This document shows positions 26,255 through 34,698 of a DNA stretch of 64,000 nucleotides, piece by piece (position 1 is the stretch's first letter; each line of letters starts with the position of its first letter). The position numbers and the translations under genes are program-made. The stretch comes from Lysinibacillus sphaericus OT4b.31 (GTDB lineage Bacteria; Bacillota; Bacilli; Bacillales_A; Planococcaceae). The notes below the pieces were generated by a model. The model was not told the DNA's origin and made no database searches. It saw nothing but the letters and a program-made list of their open reading frames with translations. The stretch spans positions 752,391 to 816,390 of the forward strand of contig NZ_KB933398.1 in the NCBI RefSeq assembly GCF_000392615.1. The letters are read 5' to 3'.

Positions 26255-27409
26255 ATGGAACCTAAATTAACATTACGACAAATTTATGGTGAGAACGCTG
26301 TTTATACGCCACGTACACCGTATAGTGATAATCCATGGATGATGGATGATGCACATAAACTAGATGCATTGACTTCAAGGGAAGTGGCCATTGCGGATAT
26401 ACCAGTGTTAGTCCATCGAGCAACACAGAGTGATAAAGCACAGAAGCTTCATGATTTGGCAGGTTTACCTTGGGTGGAGCAACCATATACTTATGAAACA
26501 CAAGAAGAATACTTAGCCCATATCCAAACTTGGTGTGATGAAGGGAAGACGATTGTCTGTCAATATTTACATGAGATAGAGCACATGACTCGCGATTGTT
26601 ATTGGATGGACGCTGAAAAATTTAATAAGTTAAATACAAAGGCCTACATTGATCATTTAATTGATAGTAAATTTGTGCCAAGTCGTTTAAATGTAGAACT
26701 TTACAAACTTTCAGATGCGATCAAAAATTGGCAGCCTCCTGTTGTGTTGAAGCCTGGAGATGATTCTCCAACCTCTGGTGGGTATGGGGTCATCATTTGC
26801 CAAAATAAAGATGAGCTAACAGAGGGTTTACGGCAATTTCGTATGACAGGTACTGACAGTATTATTATTGAAGAGCTATTGCAGGCAAAGGACAATTTTA
26901 GCTGTCAGTTTGCTTATTCAGGGGAGTTAGGTATTCAATATTTAGGGGCTTCTCAACAAATGACAGATGACAATGGTATTTATGAAGGAAATGTCATTGT
27001 GGATGAAGTACCAGAAAAAGTAATTGAAGTAGGCCGACATATTATGGAACAAGGTGTTGCAGAGGGCTTTGTGGGCGTAGCGGGCTTTGATTTGATAGTA
27101 ACAGAGGCTGGGGATGTGCAGGCGATTGATTTGAATTTCCGCCAAAATGGCTCTACTTCCATGCTGATGTTCCATGAGGCACTTGGGAAGCCAATCAATA
27201 AATTCACCTCTTATGCAGCAAAAGACATTAAAGAAAATGGAGCATTCTTTCAAAAAATAGAGAACTTCGTAAATCAGGGCGTTCTATTTCCGTTATCCTT
27301 TTATGATGGAGATTATTTTGCCGAGCCAGTACAATCAAGATTTGTTGGTGTTTGGTACGCCGATACACTAGAAGAAATTGAGAAACTTGAACAACAGTTA
27401 CTATATTAA
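26255..27409 (+). CDS. ATP-grasp domain protein
   Basis: The 384-residue protein has the ATP-grasp layout: a first lysine in PPVVLKPGDDSPTSGGYGVI (nucleotide loop), the adenine-binding strand SIIIEELLQA, and the metal-binding end QAIDLNFRQNGST. ATP-grasp enzymes join a carboxylate to an amine, thiol or other nucleophile through an acyl phosphate. This one resembles uncharacterised members rather than D-Ala ligase or carbamoyl-phosphate synthase. GAAAGGGAG precedes the ATG. It follows the acetyltransferase by 145 bases, and the two might share a product pathway (weak inference). Confidence 0.8.
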   Translation: MEPKLTLRQIYGENAVYTPRTPYSDNPWMMDDAHKLDALTSREVAIADIPVLVHRATQSDKAQKLHDLAGLPWVEQPYTYETQEEYLAHIQTWCDEGKTIVCQYLHEIEHMTRDCYWMDAEKFNKLNTKAYIDHLIDSKFVPSRLNVELYKLSDAIKNWQPPVVLKPGDDSPTSGGYGVIICQNKDELTEGLRQFRMTGTDSIIIEELLQAKDNFSCQFAYSGELGIQYLGASQQMTDDNGIYEGNVIVDEVPEKVIEVGRHIMEQGVAEGFVGVAGFDLIVTEAGDVQAIDLNFRQNGSTSMLMFHEALGKPINKFTSYAAKDIKENGAFFQKIENFVNQGVLFPLSFYDGDYFAEPVQSRFVGVWYADTLEEIEKLEQQLLY

Positions 27410-27436
27410 TAGAAAAAGAAGTATCTATATAAACCC

Positions 27437-27510
27437 GTTGATTTGCGCTACGGCGGACGCTTTTCGCTCATGCTATTCCCGCAGAAGTCGCCGCCTGCAC
27501 TCCAATCAAC
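27437..27510. repeat. Fold-back repeat copy 3 (complete)
   Basis: The 74-bp unit runs from GTTGATT to AATCAAC and can fold back on itself (for example CGGCGGACGC region against GTCGCCGCC). It is preceded by CTATATAAACCC and followed by TAGTGTACGTCTAT, as in the other complete copies. It forms the left part of the IS1182-like remnant. Confidence 0.75.
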
Positions 27511-27559
27511 TAGTGTACGTCTATCGGTAAATAGAATGTCGTTTTCAAGACTCAGTTAT

Positions 27560-27852
27560 ATTTGAACAGATTTTCTATCGCATTTTAAAGAAATTGCGGA
27601 TCAAGGATTATGGAGCGCTGACCATGTCTTTATTGATTCGATACATGTGAAAGCGCGTGCGAAACGGCATAAATTTAAAAGAAAATCGTGTGCAAGGAAA
27701 CGCGTGTATATGAGGCAAAACGTCAAGAAGAGCTGAATCAAGACCGGGTGGACTCATGGAAAATTGAACTTGTATTTGCTGCCTTGAATTTGAAGAAGCT
27801 AGCTAATTGGACATGGCAAAGTTCAAAAATGGCAGGAAATAGTTGCTCGTAG
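27560..27852 (+). pseudogene. IS1182-family transposase fragment
   Basis: Translation with frameshifts gives ADHVFIDSIHVKARAKRHKF, then KRVYEAKRQEELNQDRVDSW, then a C-terminal FAALNLKKLANWTW. These match the middle and end of IS1182-type DDE transposases (VFIDSTHVKA, EINQDRE and NLKKLA motifs). The N-terminal half and part of the catalytic core are missing, so the fragment cannot make an active enzyme. Confidence 0.75.
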
Positions 27853-27904
27853 CGTACTACTGTCGTTAATAGGGGCTATTTGTAACTCCTATTTCTGTTA
27901 AAAT

Positions 27905-27948
27905 GACAAAAGGTATTCGGCATGTATTTATTCCGAATACCTTTTGTC
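27905..27948. terminator. Perfect 16-bp hairpin, terminator behind the ABC permease gene
   Basis: GACAAAAGGTATTCGG and its exact complement flank a 12-base loop, 15 bases past the minus-strand stop at 27963. A near-identical hairpin with a compensating base-pair change stands at the same position of remnant B (46437-46474). Confidence 0.75.
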
Positions 27949-27962
27949 AATCTGAATGGTCA

Positions 27963-28670
27963 TTAATCGACCATTCTTTTTTTATAGATAAATCCTGTGA
28001 CAACCCAAGTTAATAGTGACCATATGACGATTGTAGCCAATGGAATTAGCACACCCATTGTTGTGTAGTTACTTTCCAAAGCTTCTCCTAGAATGACCAG
28101 TTGAGAACTTGGTAGCCACTCGGCAACTTTTAAGATTGGATAAGTAGTGGAAAACGCTAAAGCAATCGGTCCGAATGAGAAAATAAACATGACAGGTAGC
28201 ACGATAATGGATGCTTCCATAATTGTTTTTGCAAATAATCCACATAGTGTTCCTAAAGCAATATAAAAAATTGTAGAAAGCACTAGTGCAATGGCTAAAA
28301 TGACAACGCTAGCAGGATTATAGCCGATAAGAAAAATAGTCATGGTTACAACAATAAGAGAAACAATAAAGACAAATAAGCTTTTTCCTATTAAAATATC
28401 TGCAAGCGAGGCAGGAGATAGCATCAAACTTCTGAGCGTATTCTTCTCCTTTTCTTCAGCGATTAAGCAACATTGTACATAAGCCGTTACAACAGCAAAT
28501 GTCAAATTTATTGGTAAAAAGTAGGAACTTATATCGTTTACTCCTATTTTCTTGTAAAGAAAGGCTAAAATAAGTGGTAGTAATACCATCGTCGATACTG
28601 CATAATTACGTGAAAACTCCTTGTAATCCTTCATAAAAATGGCTTGAATACGTGTCATTGAAATGTTCAT
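27963..28670 (-). CDS. ABC-2-type transporter permease
   Basis: The 235-residue protein has six membrane helices of the ABC-2 export permease type. The conserved cytoplasmic segment EEKEKNTLRSLMLSPASLADIL lies between helices 2 and 3, and FIYKKRM closes the chain. It pairs with the ATPase encoded just upstream, whose TGA overlaps its ATG (ATGA), so the two subunits are made together. With the LytTR-type regulator gene next upstream, this looks like a regulated exporter for a peptide or antimicrobial; the substrate is inference. Confidence 0.9.
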   Translation of the reverse strand: MNISMTRIQAIFMKDYKEFSRNYAVSTMVLLPLILAFLYKKIGVNDISSYFLPINLTFAVVTAYVQCCLIAEEKEKNTLRSLMLSPASLADILIGKSLFVFIVSLIVVTMTIFLIGYNPASVVILAIALVLSTIFYIALGTLCGLFAKTIMEASIIVLPVMFIFSFGPIALAFSTTYPILKVAEWLPSSQLVILGEALESNYTTMGVLIPLATIVIWSLLTWVVTGFIYKKRMVD

Positions 28671-29515
28671 ACTAAATCACTCCCTGTTATTTGCATAAAA
28701 ATATCACCTAATGTTGGCTCGTTTGTAAAAATGCGCACAACTTCTTCTGATTTCATCCAAGAATACAGTTTCTGTGCATCTTGTGCTCCTTTTTGAATCG
28801 TTGTACTCTCTCCATTTTGCAATTCTACTGTAATGGAATCATCCCCGAATTCTTTTTTTAATTGCTTTGGAGAACCGATAGCACGAATTTTTCCTTGATG
28901 TAAAAAGGCTACACGATCACAAAGTATCTCGGCTTCACTCATATCATGTGTTGTTAAAAAGATTGTAGTGCCCATTTCATTTAACTTGCGTAACCCATTA
29001 TAAATATGTTGTGTATTTACAGGATCTAGTGCAGAAGTTGGTTCATCTAAAAATAATAATTCTGGTTTATGCATAATCGCACGGGCAAGTGTAACACGCT
29101 GAATCATCCCCTTAGATAGCTGACTGATTTTCTTTTTTCGCTCAGGATACAAATTGACAAAATCTAATGCTTCTTTTACGGCCGAACTAGAAAGTTGATA
29201 TAAATTACTATAGAGTAATAAATTTTCTTCAATTGAAAGTCTCGTATAAAGTCCACTGTTATCTGTTAAAATACCAAACCGTTTTCTGTTATGACTTTGT
29301 TTCATTGCATTAGCAGGGCGACCAAATAAAGAAACATTTCCTGCGCTACTTTCAGTTTGTGCTGTCAAAATTTTAATGGTTGTCGTTTTACCGGAGCCGC
29401 TTGGTCCAAGGAATCCAAAAATTTCTCCTTTTTGAATAGAGAATGAAACATCCTGTAATGCTACTTCCTTATTAAATGATTTTTTCAAATGCTGAACATC
29501 AATCACTGTCTCCAT
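28667..29515 (-). CDS. ABC transporter ATP-binding protein
   Basis: The 282-residue ATPase has all nucleotide-binding motifs: Walker A GPSGSGKTT, Q-loop region ILTDNSGLYTRLSIEENL, signature LSKGMIQR, Walker B LLFLDEPTSALD and switch His in LTTHDMSEA. It powers export through the ABC-2 permease encoded directly downstream. ATG at 29515 follows AGGAGG at a spacing of seven; the TTG two codons earlier was rejected. The gene lies downstream of the degenerate ABC-LytTR fusion gene on the same strand, with a 145-base gap that may hold its operator. Confidence 0.95.
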   Translation of the reverse strand: METVIDVQHLKKSFNKEVALQDVSFSIQKGEIFGFLGPSGSGKTTTIKILTAQTESSAGNVSLFGRPANAMKQSHNRKRFGILTDNSGLYTRLSIEENLLLYSNLYQLSSSAVKEALDFVNLYPERKKKISQLSKGMIQRVTLARAIMHKPELLFLDEPTSALDPVNTQHIYNGLRKLNEMGTTIFLTTHDMSEAEILCDRVAFLHQGKIRAIGSPKQLKKEFGDDSITVELQNGESTTIQKGAQDAQKLYSWMKSEEVVRIFTNEPTLGDIFMQITGSDLV

Positions 29516-29660
29516 GTTCAAACCTCCTGTGTGTTGTTGATGTCTTCACTTTAATGGATAATGCTGAACAAGACATTAAATCACAGGTGAAAGGCAGAAA
29601 AATGCCCATCAGTGGAGAAATAGCTATGTGACAGGAGTCGTTTATTTCCTGGGAAATCTA

Positions 29661-30617
29661 CTATATTCCGAGGATATCCTTTAAATCTGCTAGCTTATTT
29701 TTCGACAAAGGTACAATCGTTTTTTCGTTACTGTTTAAAGCTAGGCTGTAGCTATTGCGAGTCCAAGTAATGATTTCACGTACTTTTTGTAAATTAACGA
29801 TATAAGATCGATGGCTTCTAAAAAAGCCGAATGGTGTCAATTTCTGTTCTAAATCATTGAGCGATAATGTGCAAGGATAGGCTTCGCCCGCAACATAAAC
29901 GTAAACAATACCTTCCACACTTTCAATGTAATCAATTTCAGGGGGATTAAACAAAATGATTTTGTCATTTTTCTTTGTTGGGATTTTATCAAGCCTTATG
30001 GGTGCATTTTCAATAGGGGTGGAAATTATTTCAATTTCATCCTCTTTCACATCAAGTGCATGTAAACCTAACGCATCCAATCTATATATTTCGTTACACG
30101 AAATAATTAAATCCTCCAAGTTGTTTGACAGTAAAACAATTGTCTTGTCTTGTTTTTGAAGGGCCATCAAAAGCTGAAGTACATTTTGCTTTGAAAATTC
30201 ATCTAAGTTTTGAAAGGGCTCCTCGATAATTTGAATGGGTGCTGCACTGAGATATGTATGTAACAATTTCAAACGTTGTTTTTCCCCATTTTGAAGCTTA
30301 TGAACCTTATTGTTTTTTTGGTCAGATAAAGAAAACAGCTTTAATGCCTCCTCTTTATTGTGCAGAGGCGCTGTAAAAAGCTTCATAGAAAAAAGTATAT
30401 ATTCGCTTACAGTAAGTCGTTCATATAATGCACTCTCACGTACATGTGTATATGTATCTCCTTGTTTTGTAAACCAGTGCATCAAAGTATTAATTTTCGT
30501 TACATCCGTATAAATACCGATAATCGCTCCTGTATGTAAAGGAAGTTGAAAGCTTGGATAGATGACATTTCCTGATTCAGTGTAAGGATCGATTTCTAAA
30601 AGTTGCTGTTGATTCAA
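29661..30617 (-). CDS. LytTR DNA-binding regulator fused to a degenerate ABC ATPase domain
   Basis: The C-terminal 100 residues are a LytTR domain (YIESVEGIVYVYV, FFRSHRSYIVNLQKV). The first 200 residues follow an ABC ATPase (LTVSEYILFSMKLF; VHKLQNGEKQRLKLL for the signature; IQIIEEPFQNLD for Walker B; VLLSNNLEDL for the switch), but Walker A is absent, the switch His is Asn and the signature glycines are eroded. It is therefore unlikely to hydrolyse ATP and may instead contact the neighbouring ABC subunits to sense transport. TTG at 30617 has GGAGG eight bases ahead. It probably controls the exporter genes downstream. Confidence 0.88.
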   Translation of the reverse strand: MNQQQLLEIDPYTESGNVIYPSFQLPLHTGAIIGIYTDVTKINTLMHWFTKQGDTYTHVRESALYERLTVSEYILFSMKLFTAPLHNKEEALKLFSLSDQKNNKVHKLQNGEKQRLKLLHTYLSAAPIQIIEEPFQNLDEFSKQNVLQLLMALQKQDKTIVLLSNNLEDLIISCNEIYRLDALGLHALDVKEDEIEIISTPIENAPIRLDKIPTKKNDKIILFNPPEIDYIESVEGIVYVYVAGEAYPCTLSLNDLEQKLTPFGFFRSHRSYIVNLQKVREIITWTRNSYSLALNSNEKTIVPLSKNKLADLKDILGI

Positions 30618-30644
30618 AGTGATAGCCTCCACCAGATAATAGAT

Positions 30645-31217
30645 TTATAAAAAATTTTTTATAGACATGTGTGCCTGAATAGCACTCTCGCGATGAAATG
30701 TTACGTTATGACAATACATAAATCCATGCTCACCAGCGAATTGAATAGTTTGTACAAAATGTATGTGGTTTAGTGCGTTTTTCATGTCTTGAACATTGAA
30801 ACTTTTTTCAAGACTTGGTAAAACAATGAGTGTAGGGCAGCTTGGCTGTAGGTCAAGATATTGACGAATTCGCGAGCCATAGACACAAACAACGCGATGC
30901 AGCGGCAGTGTAGAAAGTTGCCAAGCAATAGTTGCGCCTACACTAAAGCCAATTACAATTACTTTGTCATATTGTTGGATGGCGACTCTTAGTTGTTTAA
31001 CCAGCTTCTCTACTGGAGTGTCGAAGCCAATTTCATTTGTGAAATACAGGTAAGCTTCTTTTTCCTGCGCATAGGAGAAACATTTTTCATCTGAGTAAAG
31101 ATGGACACATTCTACTTCAGTATGCTCATCGATAAATGCAACAGCCTGTTCTTGGATAAAGTCATTCACGCCATAAATTTCGTGTAAAATAAATATTTTT
31201 CTATTTTTTCTATTCAT
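30645..31217 (-). CDS. Dienelactone-hydrolase-like alpha/beta hydrolase
   Basis: The 190-residue protein resembles the dienelactone hydrolase family: N-terminal FILHEIYGVNDFI, nucleophile elbow VIGFSVGATIAW, and a histidine in FAGEHGFMYC. Classical dienelactone hydrolases use Cys at the elbow; here it is Ser, as in many uncharacterised bacterial relatives. Its stop lies 27 bases ahead of the LytTR fusion gene on the same strand, so the two may be co-transcribed. The substrate is unknown. Confidence 0.8.
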   Translation of the reverse strand: MNRKNRKIFILHEIYGVNDFIQEQAVAFIDEHTEVECVHLYSDEKCFSYAQEKEAYLYFTNEIGFDTPVEKLVKQLRVAIQQYDKVIVIGFSVGATIAWQLSTLPLHRVVCVYGSRIRQYLDLQPSCPTLIVLPSLEKSFNVQDMKNALNHIHFVQTIQFAGEHGFMYCHNVTFHRESAIQAHMSIKNFL

Positions 31218-31542
31218 GGAGACTCCTTTTTTGCTTTTTCAAATAGTGTAACAAAAAGTAATAGCATCGTATATTTCATCCATTAAAAGTAAATTTATGG
31301 ATTTGAATGTGTTGGTTGTTTTATATGTGGATAAATAGCTTTTAATAAAATAGAATTGGGGAAATTTAATTTATGTAATCGTTGAAGTAATACATGTGGC
31401 AATTATTTTCCGTGGATTAGTAAGATAGTTAATTGGAAACTAGTTGTAATTTTAGTTATATCGAAATAATATAATTGTGTAGGGAAATATAATAATATTT
31501 ATCTGGATTTATTTAAAATAAATTACTTCGGGGAAAAATTTT

Positions 31543-31571
31543 TTGACTTTTTTGAAATAACAATGTAAAAA
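31543..31571 (+). promoter_or_regulatory. Sigma-A-type promoter ahead of the 31.6-kb hydrolase gene
   Basis: TTGACT (31543-31548) and TAAAAA (31566-31571) are 17 bases apart, 32 bases ahead of the start codon. The rest of the 31218-31603 gap is very A/T-rich and shows no gene, operator palindrome or RNA element that I can support. Confidence 0.5.
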
Positions 31572-31603
31572 TAGCTTTATATTTTACGAGGAGGATGATG
31601 GAA

Positions 31604-32437
31604 ATGAAATACCAATCGATTAATGTGAATGGTGGCGCACTACATTTTGCAGATTATCCAGGTGAGAAAGGTACAATTATTGCTGTACATGGTTTAACTG
31701 GCAATCATATGCAAATGCATTATTATGCTGAACTGTTAAAAGGCGACTATCGTTTTATTTCGGTTGACTTAAAAGGGCGTGGTAATAGTGCACCGGCACC
31801 TGCGGATACAAGTATTGAGTTACATACACAAGATATATTAGCTTTGCTTGATGCGTTAGACATTGATAGACCGATATTAATGGGTTACTCAATGGGGGCA
31901 TTTATCATGGCGAATGTTGCTAGTAAACGAAAAAATGTAAAAGGGGTCATTTTACTTGATGGAGCAGCAACTTGCACAGATCATCAACGCCAAATTGTTG
32001 AGCCCTCACTAGGTCGAATTAGCAAGCCGTATGACTCAGCAGACGCATATGTCGAGGAAATAAAAGCAATTTATGGTCGTCTAGGCGTTGAATGGACAGA
32101 TCATTTAGCAAGTGTTGGGCGTTATGAGATTGCAGTACAAGATGGACATTGGGAAAATAAGTCTGATGAAGAATTAATTCGTTTAGATTTCCAAAGTTTT
32201 TATGACTACAAGCCTGTAGCAGTTTTTGAAAATGTGGAATGTCCAATACTTTTAATTCATTCGACTGGTGGTATTGGAGCAATGCCCGCATTATTTTTAG
32301 CTGAATCTTATATAGAAACGCTCAAATATGCAAAAAATATTTGGAAATTCACATCAAATAGCAATCATTACACTTTGGTTTTTGAAGAAAGAAAAGATGT
32401 TAACCCAGTAATATTGCGCTTTTTAGAGAGTATCTAA
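31604..32437 (+). CDS. Alpha/beta hydrolase
   Basis: The 277-residue protein is a classical alpha/beta hydrolase: oxyanion region IIAVHGLTGNHMQMHYYAE, GRGNS loop, nucleophile elbow LMGYSMGAFIMA, acid likely near PILLIHSTGG and catalytic His in NSNHYTLVFEE. ATG at 31604 has GAGGAGG nine bases ahead; two upstream ATG codons are too close to that site. It is the first gene in the same direction before the CoA-dependent catabolic cluster and may open a lactone or ester feeding it, which is inference from position. A terminator hairpin follows at 32551. Confidence 0.85.
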   Translation: MKYQSINVNGGALHFADYPGEKGTIIAVHGLTGNHMQMHYYAELLKGDYRFISVDLKGRGNSAPAPADTSIELHTQDILALLDALDIDRPILMGYSMGAFIMANVASKRKNVKGVILLDGAATCTDHQRQIVEPSLGRISKPYDSADAYVEEIKAIYGRLGVEWTDHLASVGRYEIAVQDGHWENKSDEELIRLDFQSFYDYKPVAVFENVECPILLIHSTGGIGAMPALFLAESYIETLKYAKNIWKFTSNSNHYTLVFEERKDVNPVILRFLESI

Positions 32438-32550
32438 AAAAAGAGTTGCAGTTTTTTAAATTTTATGCGAATAATTAAATAACAAAACTTAAATGCCTAT
32501 CGAGCAGCTTTAGAAAAAAGACCTTTTTCTACTTTCCCTGCTTGACTGTT

Positions 32551-32610
32551 GGCTACACTTTTCTGAACATACGGTAAATGCCGTCTTTTGGGGAAGTGTG
32601 GCCTTTTTTT
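32551..32610 (+). terminator. Terminator or attenuator ahead of the catabolic operon
   Basis: GGCTACACTT pairs with AAGTGTGGCC (one G:U), enclosing a small ACGG/CCGT hairpin, and is followed by TTTTTTT. Only 31 bases separate it from the next start codon, so no full promoter fits behind it. Confidence 0.75.
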
Positions 32611-32641
32611 ATTCAAATTTTCCAAAAAGGGGAGTTATTAG

Positions 32642-33358
32642 ATGGCAACAGGACTAGCGTATTTCAAAAAAGTTTATGATGTTGTACCTGGATGGGTGCA
32701 AAAAATGCACGACTATAATCCAGCAATGTTAGACCACTATACAGCACTGCGTGGAGCAGCGATGGCACCAGGTGTTCTATCTGTGAAGGAAAAGGACATT
32801 TTGTTAGTCGGGATGAATGCTGCAAGACATTATGCACGTAGCATGGTGTACCACACGAAAGGCGCTATTGATGGTGGTGCCACACTCGAAGAATTAATCG
32901 AGTACTTACTTGTAGCATTTAATTATGGTGGGGAAAAAGCATTACAAATCGGCTTGCAGTCATTTGACTATGCTTTAGAGCTAACGAATACGAGTGCTGA
33001 CAAAATTTCACATGAAGCCTCAGCAATTGATATTGTGCGCTACTACAGTACGTTTGCTTCGAAAGATAACAGTAAGACATATTTTGAGAAATTAATGAGT
33101 TTCTTTATTGCAAAAGATGAAAACGCTTTAAAACATGTATTACTTGATAGCAATGTTGTATCAACACAAATGAAATATATTTTAATGACAGGAATTTACA
33201 CAACCGTATTGAAAAATGCGGAAACAGATTATTGGGCGAAACAATCACGTGAAATAGGTGTAGAAGAAGCAGAATTGGCAGAGCTAGGCTATATTTGCCT
33301 ATTAACAGCTGGCATTCCTTCTTGGTTTGAAATTAGTGATGCGCTTATCCGAAAGTAA
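32642..33358 (+). CDS. Carboxymuconolactone decarboxylase family protein, two-domain (order A-B)
   Basis: The 238-residue protein has two helical CMD/AhpD-like halves. The first (YDVVPGWVQKM through HTKGAIDGGATLEELIEYLL) keeps the CMD signature with His but lacks the CxxC redox pair of AhpD. The second (STQMKYILMTGIYTTVLK through LLTAGIPSWFEI) is more diverged. The later protein at 37916 contains the same two halves in reverse order. GGGGAG precedes the ATG. The reaction is unknown; decarboxylation or lactone chemistry is suggested only by family name. Confidence 0.85.
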   Translation: MATGLAYFKKVYDVVPGWVQKMHDYNPAMLDHYTALRGAAMAPGVLSVKEKDILLVGMNAARHYARSMVYHTKGAIDGGATLEELIEYLLVAFNYGGEKALQIGLQSFDYALELTNTSADKISHEASAIDIVRYYSTFASKDNSKTYFEKLMSFFIAKDENALKHVLLDSNVVSTQMKYILMTGIYTTVLKNAETDYWAKQSREIGVEEAELAELGYICLLTAGIPSWFEISDALIRK

Positions 33359-33371
33359 TGGAGTGAATACA

Positions 33372-34058
33372 ATGAAAATTTATGAATCCGTAGAACAGGC
33401 TTTATCTTGTGTAGAAAGTGGCCAAACGATAATGGTTGGTGGATTTGGTTTAGTAGGTGGTCCGCTCACTTTAATCGATGCACTAGTGGAATTAGATGTG
33501 AATAATTTAACAATTATTAGCAATAATTTAGGAGAAAAAGGAAAGGGCCTTGGTAAATTGCTAGAGCAAAAGAAAGTAAAAAAAGCAATTGGCTCTTACT
33601 TTACTGGGAATCGAGATGTTGGCGAGGCATTCCAACGTGGAGAACTAGAAATTGATTTATTACCCCAAGGTACATTAGCTGAATCGATTCGAGCTGGTGG
33701 TGCAGGAATTGGTGGTTATTATACGAAAACGTCAGTTGGAACAGATTTGGCGATAGGCAAAGAAACAAAAGTAATCAATGGTGAAGAATATGTATTTGAG
33801 GAAGCGTTAAAGGCGGATGTTGCAATTATTCGTGCACATAAGGCAGACAGGCTTGGGAATTTAGTGTATTACAAAACCGCTCGGAATTTTAATCCGATTA
33901 TGGCAACTGCGGCAAAGACAGTCGTTGTTGAGGTAGATGAAATTGTAGAAGCGGGCGAACTAAGCAGTGATGAAATCATTACCCCGCATTTATTCATTGA
34001 TCGAATGGTTGTAGCGCAAAAGATTTTAACGAAGGAAGGTGTCGTGGAACATGGCTAA
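33372..34058 (+). CDS. CoA transferase subunit A (3-oxoacid type, divergent)
   Basis: The 228-residue protein is the alpha subunit of a family I CoA transferase: VGGFGLVGGPLTLIDAL near the N-terminus, [40 protein letters not shown] and RLGNLVYYKTARNFNPIM. The usual GFGLCGIPE motif, as in the second copy at 49110, reads GFGLVGGPL here, so acyl-CoA specificity may differ from acetoacetate. ATG at 33372 (GGAG eight bases ahead) is chosen over the in-frame start inside the preceding gene. Its end overlaps subunit B by eight bases. Confidence 0.9.
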   Translation: MKIYESVEQALSCVESGQTIMVGGFGLVGGPLTLIDALVELDVNNLTIISNNLGEKGKGLGKLLEQKKVKKAIGSYFTGNRDVGEAFQRGELEIDLLPQGTLAESIRAGGAGIGGYYTKTSVGTDLAIGKETKVINGEEYVFEEALKADVAIIRAHKADRLGNLVYYKTARNFNPIMATAAKTVVVEVDEIVEAGELSSDEIITPHLFIDRMVVAQKILTKEGVVEHG

Positions 34059-34686
34059 TCCTATTCAGGAGCTAATAGCAAAAAGAGCTGCTAAGGAAGT
34101 TGCAGATGGACAAATTATTAATTTAGGGATTGGTATTCCTACACTTGTTGCAAAGTATGTAGAAAATGACAATGTTCACTTTCATACAGAGAATGGCATG
34201 CTCGGTGTAGTAGGTGTGGATGAGGAGGATATTGATCCGAATGTAGTGAATGCCGGAAAAATGCCAGTTGGAGAAGCGATTGGATCATCCTTTTTTAATA
34301 GTGCAGAGTCATTTGGCATGATTCGAGGGGGGCATGTGGATGTAGCCATTTTAGGCGTACTACAGGTAGATGAGCAAGCACGCATCGCCAACTGGGCAGT
34401 ACCAGGGAAAAATATTATTGGTGTTGGTGGTGCGATGGATTTACTAATCGGAGCACAAAAGGTGATTGTCACGATGACACATATATCAAAAGATGGGAAA
34501 AGTAAGATTTTAAAGAATTGCACTTATCCAATTACGTCAACACGTAGCGTTAATACGATTATTACTGAAATGGCGGTTTTTAACTATGTAGATGGACAGT
34601 TACATTTGGTTGAATTAATGCCTGAAGTTACATTACAACAAGTAGAGGCAAGCACCGAAGCAAGTTTTGTCAATGCACTGAAATAG
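34051..34686 (+). CDS. CoA transferase subunit B (3-oxoacid type)
   Basis: The 211-residue beta subunit carries the catalytic glutamate in the motif FHTENGMLGVVG, preceded by [16 protein letters not shown] and followed by GEAIGSSFFNSAESFGMIRG and GVGGAMDLLIGAQKV. Together with subunit A it moves CoA from a donor such as succinyl-CoA or acetyl-CoA onto the imported acid. The ATG at 34051 overlaps the end of subunit A and follows AAGGAAGG. The next gene, a thiolase, begins 12 bases after its stop, consistent with activation followed by thiolytic cleavage. Confidence 0.93.
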   Translation: MANPIQELIAKRAAKEVADGQIINLGIGIPTLVAKYVENDNVHFHTENGMLGVVGVDEEDIDPNVVNAGKMPVGEAIGSSFFNSAESFGMIRGGHVDVAILGVLQVDEQARIANWAVPGKNIIGVGGAMDLLIGAQKVIVTMTHISKDGKSKILKNCTYPITSTRSVNTIITEMAVFNYVDGQLHLVELMPEVTLQQVEASTEASFVNALK

Positions 34687-34698
34687 GAGGGAAGTAGC

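Larger units (their letters stand above)
27412..27948 (+). mobile_element. Internally deleted IS1182-like insertion sequence remnant A
   Basis: The block opens with the flanking sequence of the fold-back repeat, carries a transposase fragment at about 27560-27852, and closes with a right part (27856-27923) closely matching 46385-46452 of remnant B. It ends in a perfect 16-bp hairpin (27905-27948) that also serves as terminator for the convergent genes. The shared left and right parts at two loci are the evidence that these are copies of one element. Exact ends are inferred. Confidence 0.65.
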
